Positions 14,903 through 24,086 of a stretch of DNA of 44,151 nucleotides are shown one piece after another. Under the pieces are notes generated by a model that saw nothing but the letters and a program-made list of their open reading frames with translations, made no database searches and was not told the DNA's origin. Every line of letters starts with the position of its first letter. Position 1 is the stretch's first letter. A program made the translations under genes and the position numbers. The stretch covers positions 1 to 44,151 of the IMG/VR virus record IMGVR_UViG_3300044832_000163; one strand, 5' to 3'. Source of the DNA: a virus.

Positions 14903-15181
14903 TCACCGTTTGGCGAGGCCGCGGCTGACGCTGTAGCCGGTGACGGCAGCGGTGATCGCGGCCAGGGCGATGTTGCCGTCGATCTTCCCGAAGCAGGCGA
15001 GCACGACCGCGGCGAGGGCGCCGACGACGGTCATGGCGAACTCGGTGGTCGTCTGACCCGGCGCGTACTTGGGGACGATCTTGCCGAGCGCCGACGTGAC
15101 TTCGCTCGTGTCGGCCGTGACCTTCACCTTCATCTCGGACGGGACGTCTTCGGTCGACAGCGGGGACTTCTTGGCGGGCAT
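14903..15181 (-). CDS. Holin-like small membrane protein
   Basis: 92 residues. A charged N-terminal 47 residues precede two predicted membrane segments (about 49-64 and 69-84: FAMTVVGALAAVVLACFG and IALAAITAAVTGYSV), ending in a positive RGLAKR tail. Small size, two membrane spans and the position downstream of the endolysin suit a holin, which would form the lysis pore. This rests on topology and context only. AAGGAA precedes the ATG at 15181. Confidence 0.6.
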   Translation of the reverse strand: MPAKKSPLSTEDVPSEMKVKVTADTSEVTSALGKIVPKYAPGQTTTEFAMTVVGALAAVVLACFGKIDGNIALAAITAAVTGYSVSRGLAKR

Positions 15182-15245
15182 GGTGGGGTTCCTTTCAAGG
15201 GCCGGGCAGGGTCACGCAGGTGCCGAGCACCCGGTGCAGCGGCTG

Positions 15246-15812
15246 TTACGGGAGCGGCAGGAGCGTGGTCGACGTGGTAGTGGTCGACGTGCTCGTCGTC
15301 GTGGTCGGTTCCGGACCTGGCGGGCCTTGCGGTCCCGGGGGGCCAGGAGGACCCGGAGATCCCGCCGGACCGGGCGTACCGTTCTGACCGGCCGGACCCT
15401 CCGCGCCCCGCTGCCCCAAATCGCCCTGCGTTCCCGGCTGCCCGTTGACGCCGTTCTGGCCGGCCAAGCCCGGAGCCCCGTTCGCCCCGTTCAAACCGGG
15501 CACGCCTGCCGGGCCGAGCTGACCGGCAGGACCCTGCGGGCCGACCGTCACCGTCGATTGCTGCCCGGACAGCTTGGCGAGCTGGTCGAGCAACTGCTGC
15601 TGGCGGGCCGGGTCCGGTGCCGCCTTTAGCTCGTCGAGTAGCTGCTGGCGCTGCGCGTCCAACTCCTTGATTCGGGTGAGCGCCACGCTCTTGGCGTGAT
15701 CGGACCTTCGGAGCTTCACGTTCTGCTGCTCGGCGACGAGTAGTAACAGCCCGGCCGCGAGGGCGAGCACCGCCACCAATCCGAGCAGGGCCCGGCCGGC
15801 ACCCCTGCTCAC
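15246..15812 (-). CDS. Membrane-anchored coiled-coil and collagen-like protein
   Basis: 188 residues: one N-terminal membrane segment (about 8-28, [19 protein letters not shown]), a coiled coil (about 35-80, [16 protein letters not shown]), about 70 residues of Gly-X-Y collagen-like repeats (such as [16 protein letters not shown]), then a Thr/Ser tail. It probably forms a trimeric rod projecting from the membrane or the virion. In a lysis cassette it might act at the cell envelope, like a spanin-type rod, but it could also be a virion protein. Start GTG 15812 overlaps the upstream stop. Confidence 0.7.
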   Translation of the reverse strand: MSRGAGRALLGLVAVLALAAGLLLLVAEQQNVKLRRSDHAKSVALTRIKELDAQRQQLLDELKAAPDPARQQQLLDQLAKLSGQQSTVTVGPQGPAGQLGPAGVPGLNGANGAPGLAGQNGVNGQPGTQGDLGQRGAEGPAGQNGTPGPAGSPGPPGPPGPQGPPGPEPTTTTSTSTTTTSTTLLPLP

Positions 15813-16258
15813 GATGTCACCTTCTTCGCCCGCTGAGCCTTCTGCTGTCGCCGCATCCACACCGTGATCTCGTCCAACTGCTTCCCCATGGTCTCAAGAC
15901 GGGCACGGTCCTCCTCGGCCAACAGACGGGCCCCTGCTGCCAACTGGCGGGCCGTCTCGTCGTACTCCTTGTCGACCGCCGCGCCCGTCGCGAGACGCGC
16001 CGCTGATTCTTCGAGCCGGTTCACGGAGTCGCGCAGCGTCGAGCCCGAATCGGAACGGAACTGGGCGATGATCTCCTGCAAGATGGAGTACGGGTCCTTC
16101 ACGTCTTTGAACGCTTTGACCTCTTGCTCCAAAAGGGGGATCACGTCGGTGAGGAGGCCGCCGAGCTTCAGGAGCGGCCGCAGGAATTGCCGCCAGATGA
16201 CGCCGAGCGCGGCGACAACGGCCGCGGCGGCGATCAGCCATGTGACCCATCCGTGCAT
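15809..16258 (-). CDS. Single-span membrane protein with coiled coil, lysis cassette
   Basis: 149 residues. The N-terminal membrane helix (about 4-23, [19 protein letters not shown]) is followed by long amphipathic helices ([50 protein letters not shown]) and a Lys-rich end. This layout resembles DUF2746-type proteins found near actinophage lysins; that match is from memory of the pattern. The ATG at 16258 shares a base with the TGA of a 17-residue ORF upstream. Confidence 0.7.
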   Translation of the reverse strand: MHGWVTWLIAAAAVVAALGVIWRQFLRPLLKLGGLLTDVIPLLEQEVKAFKDVKDPYSILQEIIAQFRSDSGSTLRDSVNRLEESAARLATGAAVDKEYDETARQLAAGARLLAEEDRARLETMGKQLDEITVWMRRQQKAQRAKKVTS

Positions 16259-16311
16259 CAGCCGACCAGCGCGACGACGACCAGCAGGCAGAGGAACTCG
16301 ACGCGGCTCAC
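16258..16311 (-). CDS. 17-residue hydrophobic peptide in the lysis cassette
   Basis: The frame GTG 16311 to TGA 16258 encodes MSRVEFLCLLVVVALVG: a short positive start and one hydrophobic helix. The start overlaps the stop of the upstream gene (GTGA) and the stop overlaps the next start (TGATG), exactly like the real genes around it, which argues that it is translated. It may act as a membrane peptide of lysis or only as a coupling link that keeps ribosomes on the message. Confidence 0.5.
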   Translation of the reverse strand: MSRVEFLCLLVVVALVG

Positions 16312-16742
16312 GCCTTGACCTCACCTCGGAACGACGTGCGCCGCTGCAGGTCGGTGGCGTAATCATGCACCACGTACGGGTTGTCGCCCGGCGCGTGGGT
16401 GGCCGCATAGGGGTGTTCGCCGTCGACCTCGAAGCTCTCCATGGCCTCGTGGCGCCAGACGGCGGCGTAACGCTCGAACAGCCACCGCTGCCATGAGGCA
16501 CGGTTGTAGGTGGCGGCCGGCACGATGAAGATGTGATCGACGCTGTAGGTCTGGCCGCGCTCGGGGTGGTACGTGTTGTAGCCCAACGTGGTGATGACCA
16601 GCGTCAAGCCCCTCGCCTCGCCGCCGTGGGTGCTGGCCGGGTCCCGGACCCGATCACCGAGCCAGACCTCCCAGCCGGGCCATAGCTTCGCCTTGGAGAC
16701 AAGATCGGCCAACTCGGTCGGGTCGGGGGCAGCCTGGTACAT
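16308..16742 (-). CDS. Hypothetical late protein beside the lysin
   Basis: 144 residues from ATG 16742. The protein has a Trp-rich helical start (KAKLWPGWEVWLGDRVRDP) and a C-terminal half with AVWRHEAMESFEVDGEHPY and DNPYVVHDYA, a pattern I associate with late actinophage proteins of unknown function. No signal peptide, no membrane span. It may be a minor virion component. Confidence 0.65.
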   Translation of the reverse strand: MYQAAPDPTELADLVSKAKLWPGWEVWLGDRVRDPASTHGGEARGLTLVITTLGYNTYHPERGQTYSVDHIFIVPAATYNRASWQRWLFERYAAVWRHEAMESFEVDGEHPYAATHAPGDNPYVVHDYATDLQRRTSFRGEVKA

Positions 16743-16837
16743 CAGCCCTTGCTCCCGATCCGCAGGTACAGGCGGGCGCCCGCGTAGACGAGGCCAGCGG
16801 CGACCACGACGGCCACGGTGGCGACGACGTAGCCCAT
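16742..16837 (-). CDS. 31-residue single-span membrane peptide next to the lysin
   Basis: ATG 16837 overlaps the lysin TGA and its own TGA shares one base with the next ATG. The peptide is one long hydrophobic helix (residues 3-22, VVATVAVVVAAGLVYAGAR) with a short positive tail (LYLRIGSKG). Position right after the lysin and topology fit a small holin or antiholin. Function is inferred. Confidence 0.6.
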   Translation of the reverse strand: MGYVVATVAVVVAAGLVYAGARLYLRIGSKG

Positions 16838-17607
16838 CAGGCGAACACCTTCGCGTCGGCTCCGCTCCCACGGAATCGGTAGGTGTGGAACCCGTCCGCC
16901 GCCCGGCTCACCATCAGATACCCCTTCCGCCCGAACTTGTCCGGCTCCGGGTCATCCGGCCAATACGCAAACCCGACCACCGCACCCAACGGGCGCCCCG
17001 CCCCGACATTCCACTCCGGGTGCGAGTTCGCCCCGCCGTAGTAGCGGTTGTGCGGGTTGCCTTGACGGTCGAACGAGTCGACCGACCCGTTCGACGGGTC
17101 GCACAGCCAGAAGTCGCCGTTCGTCGGGTCGGTTGCCTGCAACGGCATGTCGTCCTCCACTACAGGTTGAGGGTCAGGGTTCGGATCGGGCGGCAACGGA
17201 CTCGCCAGATCAGCAAGAAACCGGGCGCGGGCCAACACATCCGGCCCGTAATCGCCATGCGCCGTCCGCTCGGTCAACGTCTGCCCGCTGTTGTACGCGT
17301 TCAACGCCTTCGTCCAATCGCCATACCGGGCATAGCCGCCGGCCAGATGATCGGCCGCGTCGTTCGCCTGGCGACGCACATCGTCCAGATAGCCGGGCGG
17401 GATCGTGTGCGACCGGTCGTCCAGTTGGAAGATGCCCCAACCGTGGCCGCCGTCGCCCCGCTCGTTCGTGAGATTCGTTTCCCGCGACCCGACCGCGTAC
17501 AGCAGACAGCGCGGCAAGCCGTGCGCCGCTTCGACGGCATCGAAGAACGGCCAGCTGCTCCGGGCCCGGTAGAACTGCAAGGCGAGGTCGTGCGGGGTGA
17601 TGTTCAC
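16837..17607 (-). CDS. Endolysin: lysozyme/lytic transglycosylase-like domain plus C-terminal domain
   Basis: 256 residues. Residues 5-140 match the SLT/goose-lysozyme type fold: catalytic Glu43 in VGSRETNLTN, GHGWGIFQLDD at 55-65, and a later ALNAYNSGQ. Such enzymes cut the glycan strands of peptidoglycan. A Pro/Asp hinge (PLPPDPNPDPQPVVEDD) leads to a C-terminal domain of about 100 residues rich in Gly, Trp and Tyr, perhaps for wall binding. The start is GTG 17607 behind a G-rich ribosome site. It heads the lysis cassette; it could also act as a virion-associated enzyme. Confidence 0.8.
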   Translation of the reverse strand: MNITPHDLALQFYRARSSWPFFDAVEAAHGLPRCLLYAVGSRETNLTNERGDGGHGWGIFQLDDRSHTIPPGYLDDVRRQANDAADHLAGGYARYGDWTKALNAYNSGQTLTERTAHGDYGPDVLARARFLADLASPLPPDPNPDPQPVVEDDMPLQATDPTNGDFWLCDPSNGSVDSFDRQGNPHNRYYGGANSHPEWNVGAGRPLGAVVGFAYWPDDPEPDKFGRKGYLMVSRAADGFHTYRFRGSGADAKVFA

Positions 17608-17615
17608 AGGCCCCC

Positions 17616-19568
17616 CTATGTGGGTGCGAGCTGCCACGTGGTGTGCCAGTCGCCGGTCTCGTGGCTGATGTCGTGTTCGACGTGCTGAATGCGGACATCG
17701 GCGACCATGCCGCCCGCGCCGTCGACGTTCCGGTCGCGCCGCACCGTTTTGCGGGCCATCAGTTCGCTGCCGAGCACCTGCGGATACAGGTTCGCCGGGT
17801 CGTCGAGCGGGTGGATCCGCAGTGCCGGCAGCCGCAGCGGCGACGGATTGTTCCCGCGGGCCAGCGCGTCGGCTGCGATCGTCGCGACGTCGGCGACGTG
17901 GGCGTTGACGAGGCCGCTGATCGTCTGGGTGCGGATGATCGACCCGCCCGGCAACGACGCTGCCGCGGTCTGGGTCGGCAGGTTCGACGCGTCGGCGACG
18001 ACCTCGTTCCAATAGTCGGTGTCGGTCCGGTGAGGTTCGATCGGGAACTCGTACGGAAAATAGCTCTCGCCATAGGTGCCCGACGGTGACGGCACCGCCC
18101 GGTTCCGGTCGTAGAAGACGACCTTGTTGTCGCCGTCGACGAACAGGATCGCCGGATACCCGTCCGACGCGGCGACCGCCTTGGCGTAGGCGAGGACCGT
18201 CTGCTTCCACAATGGCGACGGTGCTGGTTGGATGTCGAAGCCGCCTGTGTCGATGTTGCGGTCACCGGCAGGCCAGGCGACGGCGTCGAGGATGGCGTTG
18301 AGGCGGGCGCCGGTGCGGGCCGTCTTTCGGAACCCTCCCGCTGCCGCGTAGTGGGCGGCGGCTTCGGCCGCGGTGACATATCGGCGGTAGAAGGCGAGTT
18401 CGTCGAGCGCACCGTCGAGCGCTTTCGAGCCGCCCGTCGCGGTCATCGTCACGTCGGGCCGGAACCCGATATAGACCGGCTTGGCCGTCAGGTTGCAGTT
18501 CCCGGTGCCGTAGGTGGTTGCTGTAGTCGCGTCGCTCACGTCGACACCGTTGAGATAGATGTGCCAGCCGCCCAGCGGTCCGGTCGTGCCGCCTTTCACG
18601 GCGACGACATGGTTCCATTCGTACAAGTTCAGGGGGACGGTCGAGCCGAGGGTGCCGCCGTTGGGGCCGCCATCCCACGCTGTCAACGCGACCGTGAAAT
18701 CGTCGGCGATCAACAGTTGGACAGGGTCGGTCGAACCGCCGAAACCACCGCTGCCGGTGCCCTGATGGATGATCCGGTCGACCTGTTGGGGAAGGCCGCC
18801 GGCCGCGCTGCGAGGCATCACCCAACACTCGATAGCGAACTCGCCGGTCCCGGTGAACGACACCCACGACGGCAACACTGCCGACCCCTCATGCATCCCG
18901 AAATCGACCGCGGTATCAGTTTCGGCCGGCAGGGCGCCGGGGATGCCGACAGTGACGCTGCCGACCGGTGCGCCGCCCGGATTCCCGAAATAGGTGCCGT
19001 CGTTGGCGGGGCTGAACTCGTCGGTGACCGCCAGCGACCGGTCCTTCTGGCCCATCCGGTAGTACACGAACGGTGCCGCGGCGACGATGGCGTCGTGGTA
19101 GGCGGTCCCGACGATCCGTTTCAGGTTCAGCGACTTGAGCGCGTCGACGGCGACGATCTTGATATACGGCGACGTCTGCTCGGACCATTGCGGCGTGACG
19201 CTCTCAATGAACCCTGTGAACAGGCGGTAGGGGGTGTCGGCCCATGTCGCCGATACCCGAATCCGTTTGTCCAACGTGACGTTGCTGCCGTAGATGCCGC
19301 CGGTCCAGGTCGGGTCGAAGTTGCGGGCCGGGTCGAACAGGGTGAGCTCGCAGACGCCGGCTTCGACTTGGGAGAACTCGTCAGGGCGGCCCCGTTTGAT
19401 GTTGCAGTGCGTCACTAGGGCTGCGAGCGGCGTGTAGCTCGGCGTGGCGAGTCCGGCGGTCGTGGGCGACCATTCGTAGGTCATGGCCGGGATAGTGAGA
19501 ACAAGGCCGCCGTCGTATGCGATGGCCAGGCTGTCGTAGGTGGTGTTCGGGTCGTCGAAGATCGTCAC
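17616..19568 (-). CDS. Minor tail protein with inserted LamG/concanavalin-like domain
   Basis: 650 residues. The N-terminal 160 residues (RPDEFSQVEAGVCELTLFDPARNFDP, RLFTGFIESVTPQW) and the C-terminal 230 (LFVDGDNKVVFYDR, SELMARKTVRRDRN) belong to a tail-tip protein common in siphoviruses of Gram-positive hosts. Between them, about residues 165-400, lies a LamG-like beta sandwich: AAPFVYYRMG, GEFAIECWVMPRS, NHVVAVKGG, WHIYLNGVDVS and GALDELAFYRR. LamG domains bind glycans, so this insertion may add adsorption capacity. GTG 19568 is the start because it overlaps the upstream stop (GTGA). Confidence 0.82.
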   Translation of the reverse strand: MTIFDDPNTTYDSLAIAYDGGLVLTIPAMTYEWSPTTAGLATPSYTPLAALVTHCNIKRGRPDEFSQVEAGVCELTLFDPARNFDPTWTGGIYGSNVTLDKRIRVSATWADTPYRLFTGFIESVTPQWSEQTSPYIKIVAVDALKSLNLKRIVGTAYHDAIVAAAPFVYYRMGQKDRSLAVTDEFSPANDGTYFGNPGGAPVGSVTVGIPGALPAETDTAVDFGMHEGSAVLPSWVSFTGTGEFAIECWVMPRSAAGGLPQQVDRIIHQGTGSGGFGGSTDPVQLLIADDFTVALTAWDGGPNGGTLGSTVPLNLYEWNHVVAVKGGTTGPLGGWHIYLNGVDVSDATTATTYGTGNCNLTAKPVYIGFRPDVTMTATGGSKALDGALDELAFYRRYVTAAEAAAHYAAAGGFRKTARTGARLNAILDAVAWPAGDRNIDTGGFDIQPAPSPLWKQTVLAYAKAVAASDGYPAILFVDGDNKVVFYDRNRAVPSPSGTYGESYFPYEFPIEPHRTDTDYWNEVVADASNLPTQTAAASLPGGSIIRTQTISGLVNAHVADVATIAADALARGNNPSPLRLPALRIHPLDDPANLYPQVLGSELMARKTVRRDRNVDGAGGMVADVRIQHVEHDISHETGDWHTTWQLAPT

Positions 19569-21346
19569 CGTTGCGTCACCGTGTACGCCCACTTGAACGT
19601 CGTCGAAGCCCCCAATGCCGCCGCGGTCGACACGGCGAAGGTCGCCGCCGCCGCCGTCACATAGGGCGGCTGCTGCACGGCGTTACCGTTGGCCGCGGTG
19701 AGCACCACCGCGGGCACCGCAGCGTAGGGCACAGCGAACGTGACCGTCGCGTACGTGCCGCCGGCCGGCCCGGTCCCACTGTTCACCGTGATCGTCCCCG
19801 ACCGGTCATCTCCGACGATCGACACCGTTGCGCCCGTGCCTGCGTTGGCCCCGACCGCGATGCTCGGCGTGCCGCCGCCGTTCAACAGTCGGGCACCGGC
19901 ACCGTCGTGGAGTTCGTTGTCGCGCAGCACGCGGGGGGCGACCTCGGTGCCCATCTCCTTGAACACGACGGCGGCCAACGTCGCCGACGGCACGTACACC
20001 CGGTTGTTGCGGATGGTGGCGTCGGAGAAGTCGTAGCCGCCGGTCAACTCGATCATCTTCGTGATGACCGGCGTCCCCCGGTCGTCGATGATCGTGTTGT
20101 CGTGAATGTCGACCTTGATCGACGTTGCGTTCCCGAAAACGATCGCCGCCGGATAGGCAGCGTTGCACGAGTTGTAGAACAGGTTGTCGTGGATCTTGAT
20201 GTACTGCTGAGTGTCGTAGCCGACGGTGAGCCCTGCGCCGCAGTTCCGCACGATGTTGTCGGCGACCTCGACGAACCGCATTGAGTCGGGGTCCCAGAAG
20301 GCGTCGAAGCTGTCGACCGAGTTGCCGATCACCTTCACGTCGATCATCGGGTTCGCGGTGCGGCCGGGTGCGAAGAACGGGCCTTCGCATGTCGGCCCGC
20401 CGCCCGTCGCGATGTTGCCGCTGATCGTCGTGCGGGCGGCCTGGTACAGGTGGACGAACCCTTGCCGTTGGCTGCCGCGGGTGTTCGAGTAGTGGTTGTT
20501 GGCGATGATCGTGTCGCTGAGCACTCCCGGTGTGGAGAGGCCGCCGCCGACCGCGTTGGCGTATCCGCCCGACCCGACGGCATGGCCGACCAGGTCTTTG
20601 AACGTGTTGTTGGCGATGACGGTGCCCGACAGCGTGTCGGCCGCGTCGAGGAACACGGCGCCGATTCCGACTGACGCCGCGCAGCTTTGGCCGTTGAAGT
20701 CGTTGCGAACGATCCTGGTTCGGCTGACGGTCCGGCCCGACGCCGAGTAGAGGCGGACGCCGATGGTTCCGGTGTTGCCGAAGTCGTTGCCGTCGATGGC
20801 GACGTTCGACACGGACCCTGACCCGCCGACGCCGAGGCCGGGCGACACGGACACGGCGGCGTTCCCAGTCGACGCGCCAGCGAACCGGCAGCGCCGAATC
20901 GCGAAATTGCTACCCCCGTAGATTGATATGGCTTGGGCGAGGCCGGCGATCGAGAAGACCAGACTGACCACGCCGATGTTGCTCGCCGGGGTGGATATCC
21001 CGAGTTCGAGGATGCCGCGGTCGCCGTTCCAGACCGGTTCGGTTCCTGCTGCTTGGATGGTGCCATTGCCGGCGAAGACCGTGTTGCTGGTATTGACGGG
21101 GATGGGAGCGGTGACCTTGTAGGTGCCGGACGGAAAGTAGATTCGGCCGCCGCCGGCCGCCGCGAGAGCGGCGAGAGCTGCGTTGATGGCAGCGGTGTCG
21201 TCGGCCGTTCCGTTGCCGACCGCTCCGTACCCGTCCTTTACGTTGAAGGTCGGGCCGAAGATGTCGTGCAGGTGGAACAAGTGGAGCGCAGAGTGCGGGG
21301 GGACAGACGCGCCGAGGGGAAGGGTGGGTGCCGGGTTGGTAGTCAT
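19565..21346 (-). CDS. Tailspike-like right-handed beta-helix protein (pectate lyase superfamily)
   Basis: 593 residues. FNVKDGYGAVGNGTADDTAA near residue 35 is the typical start of the Pectate_lyase_3 fold, followed by RIYFPSGTYKV and many parallel-helix turns with N-ladders (NNTFKDL, NNHYSN, DNLFYNSC, DNTIIDD, NNRVYV). This fold occurs in phage tailspikes that bind or cut polysaccharide. The last 100 residues are a separate beta domain (GGTYATVTFAVPYAAVPAVV ... FKWAYTVTQ). No catalytic site can be assigned, so depolymerase activity is not certain. It sits between tape measure and minor tail protein, an unusual place for a spike. Confidence 0.8.
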   Translation of the reverse strand: MTTNPAPTLPLGASVPPHSALHLFHLHDIFGPTFNVKDGYGAVGNGTADDTAAINAALAALAAAGGGRIYFPSGTYKVTAPIPVNTSNTVFAGNGTIQAAGTEPVWNGDRGILELGISTPASNIGVVSLVFSIAGLAQAISIYGGSNFAIRRCRFAGASTGNAAVSVSPGLGVGGSGSVSNVAIDGNDFGNTGTIGVRLYSASGRTVSRTRIVRNDFNGQSCAASVGIGAVFLDAADTLSGTVIANNTFKDLVGHAVGSGGYANAVGGGLSTPGVLSDTIIANNHYSNTRGSQRQGFVHLYQAARTTISGNIATGGGPTCEGPFFAPGRTANPMIDVKVIGNSVDSFDAFWDPDSMRFVEVADNIVRNCGAGLTVGYDTQQYIKIHDNLFYNSCNAAYPAAIVFGNATSIKVDIHDNTIIDDRGTPVITKMIELTGGYDFSDATIRNNRVYVPSATLAAVVFKEMGTEVAPRVLRDNELHDGAGARLLNGGGTPSIAVGANAGTGATVSIVGDDRSGTITVNSGTGPAGGTYATVTFAVPYAAVPAVVLTAANGNAVQQPPYVTAAAATFAVSTAAALGASTTFKWAYTVTQR

Positions 21347-21350
21347 TCGT

Positions 21351-23639
21351 TCAAGACCGCGACCTTCGGAGCTGTTGCGCTGTGCTGATGTGCGGTTCGA
21401 GCGCCGCGGCGATCTGGGCCGGCGTGCCGCCAATCACCGACCCGGCCACGTTGACGTTGACGACCGTCGACCCGCCGGCTCCCATTCCGGTCGGCAAGGG
21501 CATCACCGCCTCGTCCCGGCCGGCCTCGGCAACGTTCACCATCGTCCCGCCCGGCCGCGCCTTCACGATCGCTCCGGCCGCCGCGCCCGGCGGCTTCCGC
21601 AGGTAGTACGGGACGCTGTCCCCTCCGACCGGCGCGTACGGCACCGGCACACTCGTCACGTTCGGCACCCGCCCGCCCGGCAACGTCGACTCGATCAATG
21701 CGATATAGGCCGCCGCCGCCGGATAGTCGCGGGCGATTTGATCCAGATGTTCCCGCAGGATCGCCGCCGCCGGTCCGGCCGTCTCCAACGCCTTCTTCTC
21801 GTTCTCGGCCGCGGTCGCCGACGCGAACCCAGCCTGAGCGACCGCGTCACGGGCAGCCGCCAACTTCGAGAAATAGTCAGGGTCGCCAGCCTGCGCCGCT
21901 TTCAGCTTGGCGTTCGAGTCCCGCTCGGCGTCGTTCGCCTGCTGCGTCCGATAGCCGGCGTCGGCGACCGCCTGACGGGCATCGGCCAGCCGACGGTCGA
22001 AATCGGGGTCGCCCGCCTTCGCCTTGCGGAGAGCGTCGGCCGCCGCCGCCTCGCTGTCCTCGGAGTCCTTCACCGCCTTGGTCGCCTGAGCGACCGCGTC
22101 CTGCGCCGCGACGGTGTCGGCCGCGCCGTCGGTGCCTTGGCGCATCACGTCGTTCAGGTCGGACTTCGACTTGGTCTGATCGAGCTGGGCCTGCTGGACC
22201 GCGTGGTGCGCCTGCTGTAGTTCCAAAGCGGTAGCGGTGCCCTTGTCCATCAGGTCGGTCATGTTCTGCTGCGCCGCCGCGACCGAGTCGGCCGACTCGG
22301 CGACCCGCAACTGTGCCTGCTGGCGGTCGGTCGGCGACGCGCCCTTCCGCACGTCCGTCAGCTTCTGCTCGGCGTCGGCCAGGGCCTTGCGGGCATCGGT
22401 GGCGCTGGTGGTCGCCCGCTCCAGGTCCTTCTCGGCGGTCGCCACCTGCTGCGCGTCGACCGCGCCCTTCGCCAGCAGGTCGTTCAGGGACCGTTGCGCC
22501 GTCTGCTCGCCCCGGACGGCGTCGCCGACACTGTGATGGGCCGACGCGACGTTCTTCTCGGCGTCGGCGACCGCCTTGGCGTCGACCGCGCCCTGCTGCT
22601 CCAAGGTCGACAGGGTTCGTCTCGACGAGGCGAGCGACGTTTGGGAAGACAGGACCGCCGTCAACGACGATTGCAGGTCGGACGTGGCCTTAGCGGCGGC
22701 CTGCTCCGCCGTCGCGGCCTCTTTCGCCTGTGCCTGCATCTCGCCGAGAGCGGCCGCCGCCTTGCCCGAGCTTCCGGACAGCCATCCGAAGATGGTGTTC
22801 AGGTTCGTGGCGGCGTTCGTCAGGTACGGCGTGAAGAACGCTCCCGCTTGGCGTTCCGCGTTCTTGAACTGTTGGCCGAGTTCGCCGACCTGGATCTGAT
22901 AGGCACGGGCACCGTCGATCTGGGCCTGGCTGAACCCCTGCTTGGCGGCGACGTCGGCAATCTCCTGCAAGACGTCGCGGTTCTGGGCCAGGATCGGCCG
23001 CAGGTCCTGATAGCCGCGGCCCAGCGTGGTGCGGATCATGTCGTTCTTCGCGGCCGCGTCGGTCGCGCCCTTGTAGGCGTCCCCCAGATTCAGGAGGGTG
23101 CCGACCAGATCGTTGCTGCCGTCCTTGTTCTTCGCGATCTGCACCCCGAACTCGGCGAACTTCTGGGGTTGCTCGACGATCACCTTCGACATGATCCCGA
23201 CGCTTTTCGCCAACGCGTCGGTGCTCACCCCGAGCACGTTCGAGATGCCGACCAACTGCTCCGCCTGGCGGACCTGCGCCCCCGTGGCGCCCTCGACGGT
23301 GCGGACCTGAGCGGCGTACTCGACGAACGCCCCGGTCGTGGACTTCACGATCAGAGCGGTGGCACCAAGCGCGGCCGCGGCGGCGCCGACGATTGGCAAC
23401 GCGACGCCCATCGTGGCGCCGAGATCGCCGCCCGTCTTGCTGAGCAGACTCATCCCCTGTCCCGCCACGCCCGATGATGCGCCCATCCGGCCGAACGCGT
23501 CCTGCGCGGCCGACCCCAGCAACGACAGACGCCCCTGGCCCTCCGTCGCGCCGCGGGACACCGCGTTCAACGACTGATTCCACTTCGCCATGAAATCGGC
23601 GTTCGACATGCGCAGCTCGGCTGTGATCGGAGCAACCAT
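21351..23639 (-). CDS. Tape measure protein
   Basis: 762 residues. A helical N-terminus with Phage-tape-measure-like features (NADFMAKWNQSLNAVSRG, hydrophobic stretch about 77-98) is followed by more than 300 residues of Ala/Gln/Asp-rich coiled coil with repeated units (SLNDLLAKGAVDAQQVATAE, LKAAQAGDPDYFSKLAAARD). The C-terminus is Gly-rich (GRDEAVMPLP, VVNVNVAGS). The protein sets tail length: at about 0.15 nm per residue the tail would be near 115 nm. Its place after the frameshifted chaperone genes supports the call. Confidence 0.93.
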   Translation of the reverse strand: MVAPITAELRMSNADFMAKWNQSLNAVSRGATEGQGRLSLLGSAAQDAFGRMGASSGVAGQGMSLLSKTGGDLGATMGVALPIVGAAAAALGATALIVKSTTGAFVEYAAQVRTVEGATGAQVRQAEQLVGISNVLGVSTDALAKSVGIMSKVIVEQPQKFAEFGVQIAKNKDGSNDLVGTLLNLGDAYKGATDAAAKNDMIRTTLGRGYQDLRPILAQNRDVLQEIADVAAKQGFSQAQIDGARAYQIQVGELGQQFKNAERQAGAFFTPYLTNAATNLNTIFGWLSGSSGKAAAALGEMQAQAKEAATAEQAAAKATSDLQSSLTAVLSSQTSLASSRRTLSTLEQQGAVDAKAVADAEKNVASAHHSVGDAVRGEQTAQRSLNDLLAKGAVDAQQVATAEKDLERATTSATDARKALADAEQKLTDVRKGASPTDRQQAQLRVAESADSVAAAQQNMTDLMDKGTATALELQQAHHAVQQAQLDQTKSKSDLNDVMRQGTDGAADTVAAQDAVAQATKAVKDSEDSEAAAADALRKAKAGDPDFDRRLADARQAVADAGYRTQQANDAERDSNAKLKAAQAGDPDYFSKLAAARDAVAQAGFASATAAENEKKALETAGPAAAILREHLDQIARDYPAAAAYIALIESTLPGGRVPNVTSVPVPYAPVGGDSVPYYLRKPPGAAAGAIVKARPGGTMVNVAEAGRDEAVMPLPTGMGAGGSTVVNVNVAGSVIGGTPAQIAAALEPHISTAQQLRRSRS

Positions 23640-24086
23640 CTACCGCCACACCCTCCCCAACGCCTCAACCATCGCCAACCCCAACCGGGCCTCGCCCGCC
23701 TCACGGCCCGCGTCCATGAAATGGTCCTCGGCGTCGATCTTCGCCGCGTACAGATGCGCCCTCGGACCCCGCGGCCCGACCCGCAGAATCAGTACCGGGC
23801 CGGCCCGAATGATCCGCCGGCTCGGCCGCACCGAATCCCGCAACAAGCCGGCCACCACCTCGCTCCGGGCGACCGTGCCGCCCGACTTCCACACCTTCCG
23901 GGCCGACGCCACCGACACCGCACCAGGACCCTTGTAGACCCGCACCTTCCGACGCGCGGCACGTTGAGTGGCCCGGCCCGCGTCCCGCAACGCCCACTGC
24001 GCGGCTCGGGCCACGCTGGCCGCCTTCGCCCGCAGCTCCCGCTCGAACGCGGCCGTCAGGAACGACGCCGAAAACCGGTCAGCCAC
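23640..24086 (-). CDS. Hypothetical tail protein (gp10-like?)
   Basis: 148 residues from GTG 24086, overlapping the end of the chaperone frame. It is strongly basic, with RATQRAARRKVRVYKG, SSR-type strands (PVLILRVGPRGPRAHLYAAKID) and AEDHFMDAGREAGE. The YAxxIDxxxxFM pattern resembles HK97 gp10-type proteins that join head and tail, but the gene lies between chaperone and tape measure, where these are not usual. Function tentative. Confidence 0.55.
   Translation of the reverse strand: MADRFSASFLTAAFERELRAKAASVARAAQWALRDAGRATQRAARRKVRVYKGPGAVSVASARKVWKSGGTVARSEVVAGLLRDSVRPSRRIIRAGPVLILRVGPRGPRAHLYAAKIDAEDHFMDAGREAGEARLGLAMVEALGRVWR

Noticed and set aside
15246-15812. CRISPR-like or tandem DNA repeat in the Gly-rich gene
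   Set aside because: The repetition comes from collagen Gly-X-Y codons within one reading frame; there are no repeat-spacer units.
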